Source: Penium margaritaceum (taxonomy: Eukaryota; Streptophyta; Zygnematophyceae; Desmidiales; Peniaceae). From it: a DNA stretch of 57,291 bases. Made by a program: the position numbers and the translations under genes. The stretch covers positions 5,185 to 62,475 of the forward strand of contig SZWC01004967.1 of NCBI GenBank assembly GCA_023375785.1, in the 5' to 3' direction. The notes beneath the pieces were generated by a model. The model was given only the letters and a program-made list of their open reading frames with translations, was not told where the DNA came from and did not search any database. Below, piece after piece: positions 1-10,364 of this stretch (the stretch's first letter is position 1; each line of letters begins with the position of its first letter).

Positions 1-214
1 AAAAAAACGAGGTACCCCGTGTCGGATGTTCTAAAATGCCATCCACAGCATAGAAAGATTTTAAGGGGTATGACCATATACCCATCAAATTCTCGATAGA
101 TCCACCATATCCACAGACCACTCTTTAAGTACCCAATATCCAGACGGCGACGACGTTTTGTCTGCCATACCACGTGCTCGCTGATTTACATGGCCATGTC
201 CACGTACCGCAATA

Positions 215-476
215 AAGGTGCGTTTGCACAGGCCGGCATAGAGTCTGGCGGTCGCGGTATTCTGCGTTTTAACCGCTACAGATACCTCCTTCTCGGCCGT
301 TTCTTGAACTAGCCCGGTTGACCACACCGGCAGTGTGAGTCAACGGTGTTGGAATTCCTCACTCCTCGCCAGTTTCAGCATCATTCACAGAACTAAACAC
401 GATCCGGACTGCGACGTCCCAGGTCGCAGTCTTGTGCGACTGCCAGGCTCTATGCGGGCCTATGCAAACACACCTT
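215..476. repeat. imperfect inverted repeat, arms about 40 bp
   Basis: The arm at 215-255 and the arm at 437-476 are reverse complements at roughly 85 percent identity by eye, separated by about 180 bases. Both contain the cores CATAGAG and GTTTGCA in inverted order. This could be a MITE-like remnant; no target duplication was found. Confidence 0.55.
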
Positions 477-847
477 AAAAGAACCCCATGTCCACAAGTT
501 TTTATTTAAAGAACCATATGTTACCGGATTGTGCGCTAGTAAGCACTTTTTGTGAACGGAACCGTGCGTCATTGGCCATTATCTGGTGCAGTCCCGACGG
601 ATGGAACTTCTACGTGATACCGTACTTATGGGTACATTTGCTCAAAATTTTAACTCCAACTTAGTGCTTCTTAGATTCTCCTATTTTTTGGGCATATGGA
701 ATCATTGTAGTGCCCGTTCAATGGGGCAGTTCAAAACTAGGGTTTTTTTTTCCCGCCCACTGTTCACGTCCGGAGGGTCGCAGGAGTTTGGAACTTCAAA
801 TAAGCTCAGTTTGAAGGTCCAAACTTTGAATGCGGCTGCGAGTAACC

Positions 848-950
848 GGCTCCACGCAGAGGCGTGGAGCGGATCACGCACAGCCATGCGATCCTCCCTG
901 CCCATCTCCCACGAGGATTTGGGTTGAGTGGGAGATCGGCAGGGAGGATC
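848..950. repeat. two consecutive hairpins
   Basis: A short stem pairs 850-857 with 862-869 (CTCCACGC/GCGTGGAG). A longer one pairs 890-911 with 929-950: 22 bp, one mismatch, 17-base loop. The long stem is too perfect for chance. It could be a transposon terminus, a fold-back element or a small-RNA precursor; the sequence alone does not decide. Confidence 0.8.
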
Positions 951-1278
951 GAGCCGTCCGCAAAGCATTTTTGCTTTCATAATGAAGTCTGTTTCTCTTT
1001 GTTATGGCTGAACCCAAGATTTAACATCATTATGCAAGGAAAAATCTAGACGAAACTTTTCCAATCCAAAATGAACTTCAGAGGTTTCTCGCTCAAAGAT
1101 AACTTAAACTTTTATGAAACGAATGGGAGAAAGAAAAAAGGTATTCTGAACGAATTTACCCATCAGTACGGTAAGTACAGGACAAGTGTATAGACAATTC
1201 CATGATCAAAAGGACAATGCGAAGTGCGTCCACATGACGGATGTTGTAAACTGTAGCCGTGAGGCGTTGTACGAGCGT

Positions 1279-1283
<5 letters not shown>

Positions 1284-1309
<26 letters not shown>

Positions 1310-1397
1310 TTTGTACTGCACATGCATGTGTTATTTGGACATGATCCAAGCGAACCCGCTTGTGAATGCCGCGGAAAGTAGCTATGACAGTGACATN

Positions 1398-1431
<34 letters not shown>

Positions 1432-1522
1432 GGGTTTGTACTGCACATGCATGTGTTATTTGGACATGATCCAAGCGAACCCGCTTGTGAATGCCGCGGA
1501 AAGTAGCTATGACAGTGACATC
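1284..1522. repeat. poly-G tracts with duplicated 87-bp segment and one N
   Basis: A run of 26 G (1284-1309) is followed by an 87-base segment (1310-1396), one N (1397), 33 G (1398-1430), and the same segment again (1435-1522) differing only by one extra A. Near identity plus the N suggest two reads or contigs overlapping across a G homopolymer that the assembler failed to collapse. A genuine recent tandem duplication is less likely. Confidence 0.9.
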
Positions 1523-1721
1523 CTATGACAACGACAAGAATGCTTTGCATTGCGAAAGATCAGAAACTTGCATAACATGACAGATTAACTGTGTCCCTAC
1601 ACGTGCTCAATTTATTCAAAGATCGATGTGGTTCACCTCAATAACGTCCAGAAAGCTTTCACACCGCTTCAATGTCTTGGGGACGGAGCCCTACCTCTAC
1701 CAGGGTGCCTACACACGTAGG

Positions 1722-2249
1722 TGAAGGACAACTTCCTAGCACTGCCGTCGCTGGCGTGGCAGCACAAGCCGGCCAGCTAACTCACTAGCACACACAGGTG
1801 GAGGTGAGAACAACAAGGGGTTGGCTAGGGACACAGACAAAAGTGTCATAAGCTGCAAATATTGAATTTTGCAGAGAGTGTTATCAACTGAGGCCTAGAC
1901 AACCTAAATAGTGTCTCTGACCTAGTGGGTGCACACACAGGCGGCGCACAAGGGCGCGCATTTTAGCAGGATAAATCAGTGGCAAAACCACAGTTTTGGG
2001 CATAACTCCCTGTAGACATGTCAGAACGACAAGCCGTCTGAACGAGAACAGCCGCATCAAGGAGAGCTACGTCTTGATAGGCTCCAACACTATGTTCTTT
2101 CCCACAGCACAAATCTAAATAAGAAGGAAGTCTTCTTGACGCCTGTATGGCCGCCGGTCTTCTGCCACAGTAGCCATGTCAGGGATTCGCACGTGAATGG
2201 ACATAGGCCGAGGGGTCATCGTAAGCCGTGTACAACGCACACAACAACA
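1722..2249 (-). repeat. element A 3' LTR
   Basis: Starts TGTTG on the minus strand at 2249 and ends CA at 1722. It aligns along its full length with 8439-8967, with scattered substitutions (roughly 90 percent identity by eye), so the insertion is not recent. Confidence 0.95.
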
Positions 2250-2258
2250 CTCCCCCAT
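2250..2258 (-). other. element A polypurine tract
   Basis: ATGGGGGAG on the minus strand, immediately upstream of the 3' LTR. It is the plus-strand primer of reverse transcription. The same ATGGGGGAG precedes the LTRs of elements C, F and G. Confidence 0.9.
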
Positions 2259-2372
2259 GACCAGAGGGTGATACACGTCCATGCACATTCAGACACTAAC
2301 GTTGTATAGAGCAGAAAGCACACAAACGCTGCAGGCAACAAGCACAGCACACGCAACGTGGCACATGAGGAG

Positions 2373-3350
2373 TCAAACTGCAACAGGAATGAGGTAGAGT
2401 CCCATGGAGCGCGTGGCCGCATGAGGCTTCAAACGACCCAGAGCCTTGGTCAAAAAATCCGCGCACTGCCTGTCAGTGCCCACGTGGATGACTCGGATCT
2501 CACCATGGTCAACCAAATCACGCACGAAGTGGTGCTCAACATTGATGTGCTTTGTGCGTGCATGAAACACACCTGAGGGGACGGCGATGGCCTCCGCGCT
2601 CATGTTGTCACATTGAAGGGCCACAGGAGGAATGGATTGATGCAGTTCACATAGCAGACGGACAAGCCAGACACACTCAGCTGCACCGGCGCCTAGAGCA
2701 ACATACTCTGCCTCCACAGTGCTACATGAGATGCAACCCTGCTTCCCACTGCGCAAGGACACCGCGGTGCCTCCAATGAAAAAGACATAGCCGGTGCGGC
2801 TCTTGCCATCTAGACTCCACGCCCAGTCACTGTCGGTGTACCCATCAAGCACAAGGGACACATGCTCGCGGAAGCACATGCCAAAGCGTGCGATGGACAG
2901 GATGTAGTGCACACACCGGATTGCTGCCTCCAATGTTTGCTCGTGTGGAGCCTGCAAGAATTGGGCAAGCAGGTTGTCAGTGAAGGCAATGTCGGGCCGT
3001 GTCGTGGTGGCCAAGTACATGAGCGAGACGATGACTGGCAAGTACAGGGTCATATCGACTGGCTCCCCCTGGTCAGCTTGATCATCCACATTCAAGGCAG
3101 CCTGCCCTAGAGGGGTCATGGGCCTGGAGGTCATGCTGACGGTAGCGATGAGGTTAGCAAAGCGCTCCCCCACAGCCTCTGCGTAGCGTGCCTAATGGAC
3201 ACGGAGTGTGCGGCAGACACGGTCGCGCACGATCTTCATCCCCAGAAAGACAGAGGCCTCGCCAAGGTCTTTCATCTTGTAGGCCAAGGAGAGAACGGCC
3301 TTAGCAGCGTTCACTACTCCTAGGTCGGGCGAGGCGATCAGAAGATTGTC
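2373..3350 (-). pseudogene. element A RT thumb and RNase H
   Basis: Carries the RT C-terminal region (DLGEASVFLGM about 3280) and then RNase H: YTDSDWAW with the first Asp, the EAEYVALG box, CDN, the ARTKHINVEHHFVRD motif and the closing ADFLTKAL. These are the hallmarks of Copia RNase H, which removes the RNA template. The frame ends in TGA at 2375-2373. A TAG at 3194-3192 falls in the motif H-Q-x-x-Y; elements C, F and G have CAA at that codon, so the TAG replaces a conserved Gln. Confidence 0.93.
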
Positions 3351-4090
3351 CATGTAGACGAGGATGGCAATGAGCGGTGCTGGGGACTGAGAGAGAAACA
3401 GGGATGGTACCCAGCGCGTCTTAGGGTGCTGGTGATCTCCTGATTCCAGCAGCGAGGTGACTGTTTCAGGCTGTGCGAGGCCTTCCGCAGTCGGTACACG
3501 CGACCGGTGCTATCCTCAAAGGTGGGTGGCTGGACCATCTAGATCTCCTCCTCAAGGTCCCCGTTCAGAAACACGTTGTTGACATCCATCTGATGGAGCT
3601 CCCAGTCATGCTGTGCCACCCGGCTCACCAACATGAGCGTGGTCGTCATCCGGCCAATAGGGGCAAAGGTCTTGGTGTAGTCCACAACAGGAACCTGAGA
3701 GAAGCCTTTTGTTGTCAGGCGGGCTTTGTAGTACCCCACAGTGCCGTCTAGTTTGAGCTTCTTGCGTAGAACCCACTTGGCCTTCATGGCCTTGCGGTTC
3801 TTCAGCAAGTCCACCAACTCAAAGACGCTGTGCTCTCTGATGGCATCGAGCTCAACCTGGCGGGTAGCGCGCCACTGCTCAGCGTCGAGGGCTGACAAGG
3901 CCTTTGGCAGACTGGTGGGATCATAAGACACCAGTGGTGCATTGCATGTAGCCAGGGCATACGCCGCAGAGGGAGGTTCAACCGTCACCATGGACTTAGC
4001 GGCGTCACGAGGGGGACCTCGCTCATGAGCAAGTAGTGCCATGCCAGTGGCATAGCCAGGGTGAACCTCGGTGAGGGCGCAAGCACTCAA
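3338..4090 (-). pseudogene. element A reverse transcriptase
   Basis: RT with AKWVLRKKLKLDGT, YKARLTTKGFSQ, DYTKTFAP, the motif-A Asp in HQMDVNNVFL, LEEEI, and then RKASHSLKQSPRCW. A TAG at 3541-3539 sits where Copia has Tyr (EEEIY-MVQP), so it is not a Gln position. After it the frame shifts near 3360, and the YVDD box (about 3352-3340) reads YMDN, which loses the second catalytic Asp. This copy cannot polymerise. The N-terminal 60 residues are the variable IN-RT linker. Confidence 0.93.
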
Positions 4091-4506
4091 GCCAAGGGCC
4101 TTCGTGCCAGGGTCACCGCTGACGATGGTGCGTGTGGGGCGAGGGCGTAGGCGTCCGCCGGGTGCCTGTGTGCAAGGGTCCGACGGGGTAGTGGCCGCTG
4201 CTGGCTCACATGCATGTGTGGACTACACGGCAGGCATGGCCTCAACAGACGAGGACGGATCCACGGCAAACGCGGATACGTCAGCGGCAGGAGGCGGGGA
4301 CGGCTCAGAGCCAGACACGGACGTGGACGTAGGATCAGGCAGGGCCTCAGACGCGGATGCAGGGACAAGATTAGGCATGGCCTCAGACACAGTTGCAGAC
4401 TCGGACGAAGACTCAGACACGGGCGAGAGCGCAGAGGAGCGAGCCGCAGATGGGACGAGGCTAGGATGCTCATGGGCACAGCCTCTGGGGACAGCCCCTA
4501 GGGTGT

Positions 4507-5258
4507 CTACGACGGAGTCACCGCACTGGCCGAGGGCATTGTGCCAACCGTGACAGGAACCTCCCCCACACTATGTGGTCCGGCACACCTAGGGGCATGA
4601 GCAGAATGAAGAGCGTGGATGTGATCAAGGTCGCAGAACGCGAGATGCTCGAAGAAGAGAGCGTCATGGGACTCCACGATGCGAAGTTGCTCAGGGTCCC
4701 AAAACCGCAAGGCCTTTGATGCGAGGCCATGCCGACAAGGACGCAGATGCGGCCTTGTGGAGAGAGCTTGCTCCCCTGCTGCTCCGATGTGAACCGGACA
4801 CAGGCAAGGGAGCCGCAGACACGGGTCAGGCGCAGATCTGCACGACGCCCGTACCACAGCTCGTAGGGAGTGCAGTGACCTAGAAGGGGGCCGTGTGGAA
4901 TGCAGTTCCTGATCCAGGTCATGTACGCCATGTCCTCGAAGGCAAAGGCCTCAAGCATGGCGTTGTCGGCGCGTATGGCACGGACCGGGTCCTCCATGGT
5001 GCGGTTCCAGCGCTCCAAGACACCATGTTGCTGGGGGGTGGCGGGAACTGTGAGGTAGTGGAAGAAACCAAGCTCGGTGAAGGAGTGGGCCATGTCCCCA
5101 AGGTACTTGCCGCCGCGGTCAGAGTGGAAGGTCTGAAGGCGACGGTGGGACTGGCGTTCGGCCATGACCAGCCAAATGCGGACAGCGATGGCGGCGTCGC
5201 TCTTTTGACAAAAACTGTAGACCCAGCGTAAGCGCATGAAGTCATCAGTCAATGTCAA
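4507..5258 (-). pseudogene. element A integrase core
   Basis: A DDE integrase (rve family). The first Asp is in LTDDFMRLRWV (about 5250), the second in FHSDRGGKYL (about 5130), and the Glu is in GVLERWNRT (about 5020), followed by the MTWIRN and CTPYELWYGRRADLRL signatures. All three acidic residues are present. The frame breaks near 4730. Upstream at about 5262 a TAA replaces the Tyr of the conserved GRYVLTLTD motif. Confidence 0.93.
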
Positions 5259-5890
5259 GACTTAGCGGCCCCGGTCCTCCTGAAACTCGACAAGGAGCGG
5301 GCCCATGAGGTCGGAGTGGAAAAGCTCCAAGGGCCGACGAGCCCTGGAGACAGAATCAGGATAGGTGGGCCGGTGTATTTTACCTTCCGCGCATCGGCAG
5401 ATGTGTGCGTGACACCCAGGCCCATCTTGGTGCAAGCACGAACAGACAACAGGCTGAGCTCCAGATCAGGGACAAAGAGGACGTCAAAGATGAATACGGG
5501 ACCAGCAGGCTCGGTGAACTACACAACCCCGACACCCTGGACAGGGACCTCATGGCCAGCTGCAGTGCGGACGCAGCGAACAACGCCAACGGGATACAAG
5601 ACAACAAAGGTGTCACGACGACATGTCATGTGATGGGTGACACCAGAGTCCACGACCCAGGTAGCATCCGTGACACGCGTACAAGGGCAAAGTGGCACTC
5701 GGCAACTGAACAGGGCACAGAAGCGAGGCGCTTGGCGGGCGACGCTGCAAGACGGACGGTGGAGCGTACTTGAGAAGCATGCAACAAAGACATGTCATCA
5801 GGTCCATCACACACACACGATTGGGCATGGGGACCACCATAGGCAGCATCACGCAATGACAGACAGTCCACAAGCTGTAGAACCCCCGGC
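5259..5890 (-). pseudogene. element A protease and GAG-pre-integrase
   Basis: Read on the minus strand, the aspartic-protease motif DSGVTHHMTC lies near 5655-5625, followed by a segment matching VRTAAGHEVPVQGVGVV and LFVPDLELSLLSVRA. The equivalent segments of C and G are collinear. The region is split by frame changes. A TAG about 5519 occupies the Gln of the VVQF motif seen in element C. Confidence 0.8.
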
Positions 5891-7548
5891 TCAGTTAACT
5901 CACTCGCACCTCCCTGACATGAGCGTAGGACAAGAAGCTGGTGCAGCTCGGCGATCGTCTTTTCTCGGTCGGCGAGCGCCTGGTCGCGAGGGTCGGTGGA
6001 GGAGACTGTTGTGGCGGTCGACTACTCGGGATGGCTGCGGTAGTGGTGGCAGAGCTGACGATCGTACGGGACGTCTGGCGTATGCGCACCTCGTGCGCCT
6101 GCCTCAGCTTGCGCATGACCTTCGTCCAGTGCAATGGGCGGCCTGTCAGGCAAGTGCAGTCGAGGTACCGATGGTCGCCTCCCCAGTTGAAACACACAAG
6201 CCGGCGGCCCGTCGTGATCCCAGAGGCGCTGCTACCGCTAATGCTGTTGCTACAGCTGCCGCCGTTATTGCTATCGCTCCCGCCGCCGCTATTACGGCTG
6301 ATGCTGCTCGCGCTGGTGCTGCTGCTGGTCCCACCGCTGGAGCCACTCGATGATGATCTGCGGTCCTTCTTCCCCTGAGCTGGTGCCGTTATCGCTGTAG
6401 ACAGCTGGAGGAGGAGGATGCGGTGGCAACTGCAGCTGAAGCAGTGCTGCGGAGAGTGCGATTCGCTGCGTCCATGCCGGCGACCTCTAGGAAGTGGAGG
6501 GTGGCCCAGTGCAGTAGGGTCCTGTTGCTCCCCATGTTGCGGAGCAGAGTCTTGTCAAAGTTGCTGAAGACGTGCGCGTAGTCAGAATGGATGCCATAGA
6601 GGATGATCTAGAGGGCAGAGTACTGCGCAGGGGCATCGTCTCCCAACTCCTCGTGCAGCTGGATCGCCCGGCGCCAGATTTCACTTGCGGACTCCTGAGC
6701 ACTCTGGCAGATGGAGTTGAAGTTGGCGAGGCACTGGGACATCAGGACCAAGGTGGCACCCTCATAAAGGGTGACAGCCAGTGCCCACGTCGCGCAAGGG
6801 TCAGCTCCAGAGCCGGTCAGTGGGTCGCCAAGGAAACGACTGAAGTCCTTGGTGAAGTACGGGGCGGCCTTCATCAGGCCGGAGGCAGCACGGACCGCCA
6901 TATCTGGGGTGGGTCAGATACCTGGTAAGGGGTGATGTACTAGGCAAGGACCCCCTCGCTCATGGCCCACATGTGAAAGTACGGCTCCCAAGACTTGTAG
7001 TCGTTCTCAGTCCGGAAGACGGGCGGGTCCGACTCAAACCACTTGGGTGGCTTGACCGTTGGCAGGGCGACAGCCGAAGCCACTACGGGACCGGGGGTAG
7101 AGGAGGCAACCCCCTAACCCAGGCGGGCCTGCAGACCCAGCTTCTCAAAGCTCAGAGGGCAGCGAGATGAGCCCAAGCCGGCGTCTGCACTAGAGCTTGT
7201 GCCCTGAAGGGTTGCATTTGCCTCACGCGCTCTACGGCACGCCTTTAGGTGGATGAGACGTGTTCGCAGAAGGTCCTCCTCACCCTCAACTCCAGAGTCA
7301 AAGAGGGTCTCCACTACCTCATGAGTACTGCCGCCAAGGGCGAGGTGGTCCTGGCTTGGGTTTGCAGGCGGATGCTGCTACTGGGACAGTAAGCCCTTGA
7401 CCAGGTCCTACAACTCAGCAACCTACCTCGTCAAAGTTTGGCGGCTCTTTGCCTGCAGGTCCGCCAGCGGGTGCACTTGTCGCGCCAAGGACGTCAGACT
7501 AGGCGGCCGCTGCTGTTGCTGTTGTTGCAGTTGCTGGTGTTGCCACTG

Positions 7549-7580
<32 letters not shown>

Positions 7581-7660
7581 GTGGCTGCGGCTTCTGCTTC
7601 TGCCGCTGCTTCTGGTGGTGGTGGTGCTACTGCTGCTGCTGTGGTAACGATGCCGGTGCC
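5890..7660 (-). pseudogene. element A gag
   Basis: Capsid-like gag. From its N-terminus it has a polyglut­amine tract (about 7650-7500), a coiled-coil-like stretch VAEL-x-DLVKGLLSQ (about 7435-7385) and WFESDPPVFRTENDYKSWEP (about 7050). Then come FHMWAMSEGVL, ATWALAVTLYEG and RRAIQLHEELGDD (about 6640), all alignable with element C gag, and a degenerate zinc knuckle CFNW...H...C (about 6195-6155) that has lost its second Cys (Trp instead). In-frame TAGs lie at Gln-compatible places in the coiled coil. There is one frameshift near 6905. Confidence 0.85.
7500..7650. repeat. (CTG/CAG)n tract in gag
   Basis: An interrupted CTG repeat on the plus strand, CAG in the sense of element A, coding polyglutamine near the gag N-terminus. 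Elements C, G and H carry a matching Gln tract at the same place in gag. Confidence 0.9.
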
Positions 7661-7794
7661 CGGCGTTGGCTGCTGATGGAGCTGCCCTCGGCAGCTGTAT
7701 TGGTGGCGGCGTTGGTGGGGGTGAGTTTCGGCATGACGGCTGGGTTTTAAGAGGACAGTGCCGGGGGTGCTGCCGGTGGTGTTGTCTGTGGTGC

Positions 7795-8270
7795 TTCCGG
7801 CAAAATTTCCGTGGCCTGCCGCGGAACACCTCGGACTTGCCGCGGAACAGCCACCACGGTTGCGCTAATGCGGAACACAGCGGGGTGCCGCAAACTGTCT
7901 GGGCACCTTCGTCAATTCATTCCGCAACCACCGCGGAGCTGCCGCGATTGGCGACTGCGGAACTGCCGCGGAACTGCCGCCGACTCGCTACCGCGGAGCA
8001 CCGTGGAGCACCGACGCAGTGTTCCAGAACCGCCGCAGAGCTGCCGCGGTGGAAAACCGTGGATCTGCCACGGCACCGTCACCGCTGGATGACGCACTTC
8101 GGAACGTCGTGTTCAACCGCGGTAGATCCGCTGCACCATCGGCGAGATCCGTTGCGGTCGCAAAGTTGCCGCATCCGCTGCGGAGATCTCGTCACCGCGG
8201 AGCACCGCGATTTTTCCGTGGAGCGGCTTTTGCTGTTGCGGAACGACCGAGGAACTATCGCGGAGTTTTC
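7795..8270. repeat. CCGCGG-containing degenerate repeats in element A leader
   Basis: More than a dozen spaced copies of TGCCGCGGAA-like decamers, or the one-base variants ACCGCGGAG and ACCGTGGAG, fill the leader between PBS and gag. Spacing is irregular, from 10 to 40 bases, so this is not a simple minisatellite. CCGCGG is self-complementary, so the transcript could fold extensively. Confidence 0.8.
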
Positions 8271-8426
8271 AAGGAAAACAGTCAGAGTTGTGGTAGGTCC
8301 TCCCTGGACCTCTCGCCGAGACAGTGGACGGTACTACTGCTGCTACTCAAGGCAACGGCCGCGGTCGCTCACTAATACTATGGTTGTTGCGCCTCTGCTA
8401 CGCAGCTGTGTAAGCACTAGCTCACC

Positions 8427-8438
8427 GCTCTGATACCA
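8427..8438 (-). other. element A primer-binding site
   Basis: TGGTATCAGAGC on the minus strand, complementary to the 3' end of initiator tRNA-Met and directly abutting the 5' LTR end at 8439. Confidence 0.95.
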
Positions 8439-8967
8439 TGAAGGACAGCTTCCGAGCACTGCCTTCGCTGGCGTGGCAGCACGAGCCGGCCAGCTAACTC
8501 ACTAGCACACACAGGTGGAGGTGTGAACAGCAAGGGGTTGGCTAGGGACACAGACAAAGTGTCATAAGCTACAAATATTGAATTGTGCAGAGAGTGTTAA
8601 CAACTGAGGCCTAGACAACCTAAATAGTTTCTCTGACCTAGTGGGTGCACACACACGCGGCGCACAAGGGCGCATGTTTTCTAGCAGGACAAAACAGTCG
8701 CAAAACCACAGTTTTGGGCATAACTCCCTGTAGACACGTCAGAAGGACAAGCCGTCTGAACCAGAACAGCCGCATCATGGAGAGCTACGTCCTGATAGGC
8801 TGCAAGCCTATGTGCTGTCCCATAGCATGAATCTATATAAGAAGAAAGTCTTCTGGGCACCCGTCCTACCGCCGGTCTTCTGCCATGGTAGCCATGTCAG
8901 GAATCTGCACGTGAAAGGACATCAGCCAAGGGGTCACAGTAAGTCGTGTACGACACACACAACAATA
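8439..8967 (-). repeat. element A 5' LTR
   Basis: Collinear with 1722-2249. Its outer end reads ATA on the plus strand where the other LTR has ACA, a single change that hides the TGT terminus; the target duplication at 8968 fixes the true boundary. The segment CTATATAAG near 8831 (plus strand) is AT-rich, but no promoter can be assigned from sequence alone. Confidence 0.95.
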
Positions 8968-9398
8968 GTAGGATGGTGTGTGGACTTTTATGGCCTGAAC
9001 TGAGCGAAGCAAGGCGACAGTGGAGGCTCATCAAGCAAGAATTGGACCAAAGACATGCACCCTACCCTGGGATATTCATTGAAGGCGATGGCCCAACACC
9101 GGAAGTGATGTGTTGGGTGACTGGACACCGGATGCCTTCACTCGGGCCTATGGATTGTTTCAACAGTTGGGAACCCTGGATGAGCACGGACTTGTTACTG
9201 GATGAAGTGATAATGCATCTTGTAAAGCTATAAAACCAATGGAACTATGAACATGGTGTGATTTTCCACCGATAAATCACTGTTCCCACTTATCCTTTCA
9301 GGAAACGAGACAAATGCAAACAATGCAATGTTTCAACGTTGACAAGGATACTTTTGTACGATGGACGTGTACTCGACGCAGTCAGGAGGAAGACATGA
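8968..9398 (+). pseudogene. unknown protein frame interrupted by element A, possibly Ulp1-like
   Basis: An open frame runs from the target duplication to 9233. If TAA codons at 9231 and 9273 are read as sense, it continues to TGA at 9396-9398. The same frame is open on the other side of element A (about 1650-1721), so the insertion split one reading frame. The segment WMSTDLLLDEVIMHLVKL weakly resembles the W-L-x-D-x-x-I start of Ulp1/SUMO proteases that MULEs often carry, but the catalytic His-Asp-Cys are not visible. The function is not established; it could also be chance. Confidence 0.3.
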
Positions 9399-9479
9399 TT
9401 AACATCCTGGGAAAAAAAAGAAGAAATCAAATAAGCGTGAATTAGACTTTTCTTAGGTAAATCCAAGTAATGTTACTTT

Positions 9480-10054
9480 TGTAACAATACTTGTGCAATA
9501 TGGACTACATCAAGATGCAGGTTTGGGCACTATAGTATTACTTTCATTATTTTTCTAACAATATGTCCAGTGTAATTGTAATGAAACTTTGTGTGTGTTC
9601 CTTTAAAATGGTTCAATTAATGTGAAATGCACATGACATGGTTGCATGATTCATACAACGAGTGTAGTGTTGTGACATTACGTCTGCAGTATGGATAACA
9701 TAATGATAAAGTTATGGGTATTCCCTTCATAATGTCTAGGTTTTCTGAACAATATGTCCAGTGCAATTGAGACAAAGACAGTCATTCAGAAGCACACAAA
9801 GACCAGTTGTTATCGAACATTGCGTGTGTTCCTGTAAAATGGTTGACTTCACGTCAATTACACATGATGTGGTTGCATAATTCATACAATGAGTCTAGTG
9901 TTGTAACATTACATCTGCAGCATGGAACACATAATGATACAGTTATGGGTCTTACGTTAATAATTTCAAGTTTTTTTTTAACAATACATCCAGTGCAATT
10001 GAGACTAAGACACTCATTGAGAAGCACACGAAGGCCAGTTGCAATGGAACATTG
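9480..10054. repeat. tandem repeat, about 231-bp unit
   Basis: Two adjacent AT-rich units (9593-9823 and 9824-10054) align end to end with about 85 percent identity by eye, each beginning GTGTGTTCCT and ending near GGAACATTG. A third, partial unit precedes them (about 9480-9592). No coding potential. It lies between the interrupted frame and the MULE locus. Confidence 0.85.
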
Positions 10055-10364
10055 ATTCTGTTTCCTTCACAGAGGAGCGTATGACTGTGGTCCCATATTG
10101 GTGGTAACGAGCTCTTAGTGTGTACAGCCTGTGATGAAGGGACCGGGGCATTCACTCACCAACCATTGCTGGACTGTAGGGGGCAAAGAATAGATCCACG
10201 ACATGATTTGACAGGCAGGACACAAGTTGCCTGTGAGACAACAATTACCACGGTAGCAGTCTACAAACTCCACATCGTCTTTTGTCTCAGATGATGTAGA
10301 GTCCTCGATGTCACACTCGTCCATGTCGTAAAAAACATCTTTCTACTCCTCGTGACAGGGAATG

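Larger units (their letters stand above)
1..1283. other. gene-free flank with inverted repeats
   Basis: No frame here resembles a known protein, and the few ORFs (under 115 codons) are open on both strands with no splice or codon pattern. The stretch holds two structured repeats, listed separately. It could be intergenic DNA or the remains of an old transposon. Confidence 0.6.
1722..8967 (-). mobile_element. Copia element A, full length
   Basis: A 7,246-bp Ty1/Copia retrotransposon on the minus strand. It has LTRs of 528 and 529 bp, a 12-nt PBS touching the 5' LTR, a polypurine tract touching the 3' LTR, and an exact 5-bp target duplication GTAGG (1717-1721 and 8968-8972). Domain order in the element's direction is gag, protease, integrase, RT, RNase H, which defines Copia. 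Coding parts carry frameshifts and stop codons, and the RT catalytic box reads YMDN instead of YVDD, so this copy is inactive. The intact target duplication shows a simple insertion that was not rearranged later. Confidence 0.96.

Noticed and set aside
1156..1550. Poly-Pro ORFs
   Set aside because: Translation of the poly-G tracts around the N on the minus strand.
4071..4553. Asp/Ser-rich plus-strand ORF
   Set aside because: Antisense of the Ser/Pro-rich IN-RT linker of element A, which is coded on the minus strand.
7838..8433. Arg/Cys-rich ORFs in element A leader
   Set aside because: Generated by the CCGCGG decamer repeats upstream of gag; they have no counterpart in element C.
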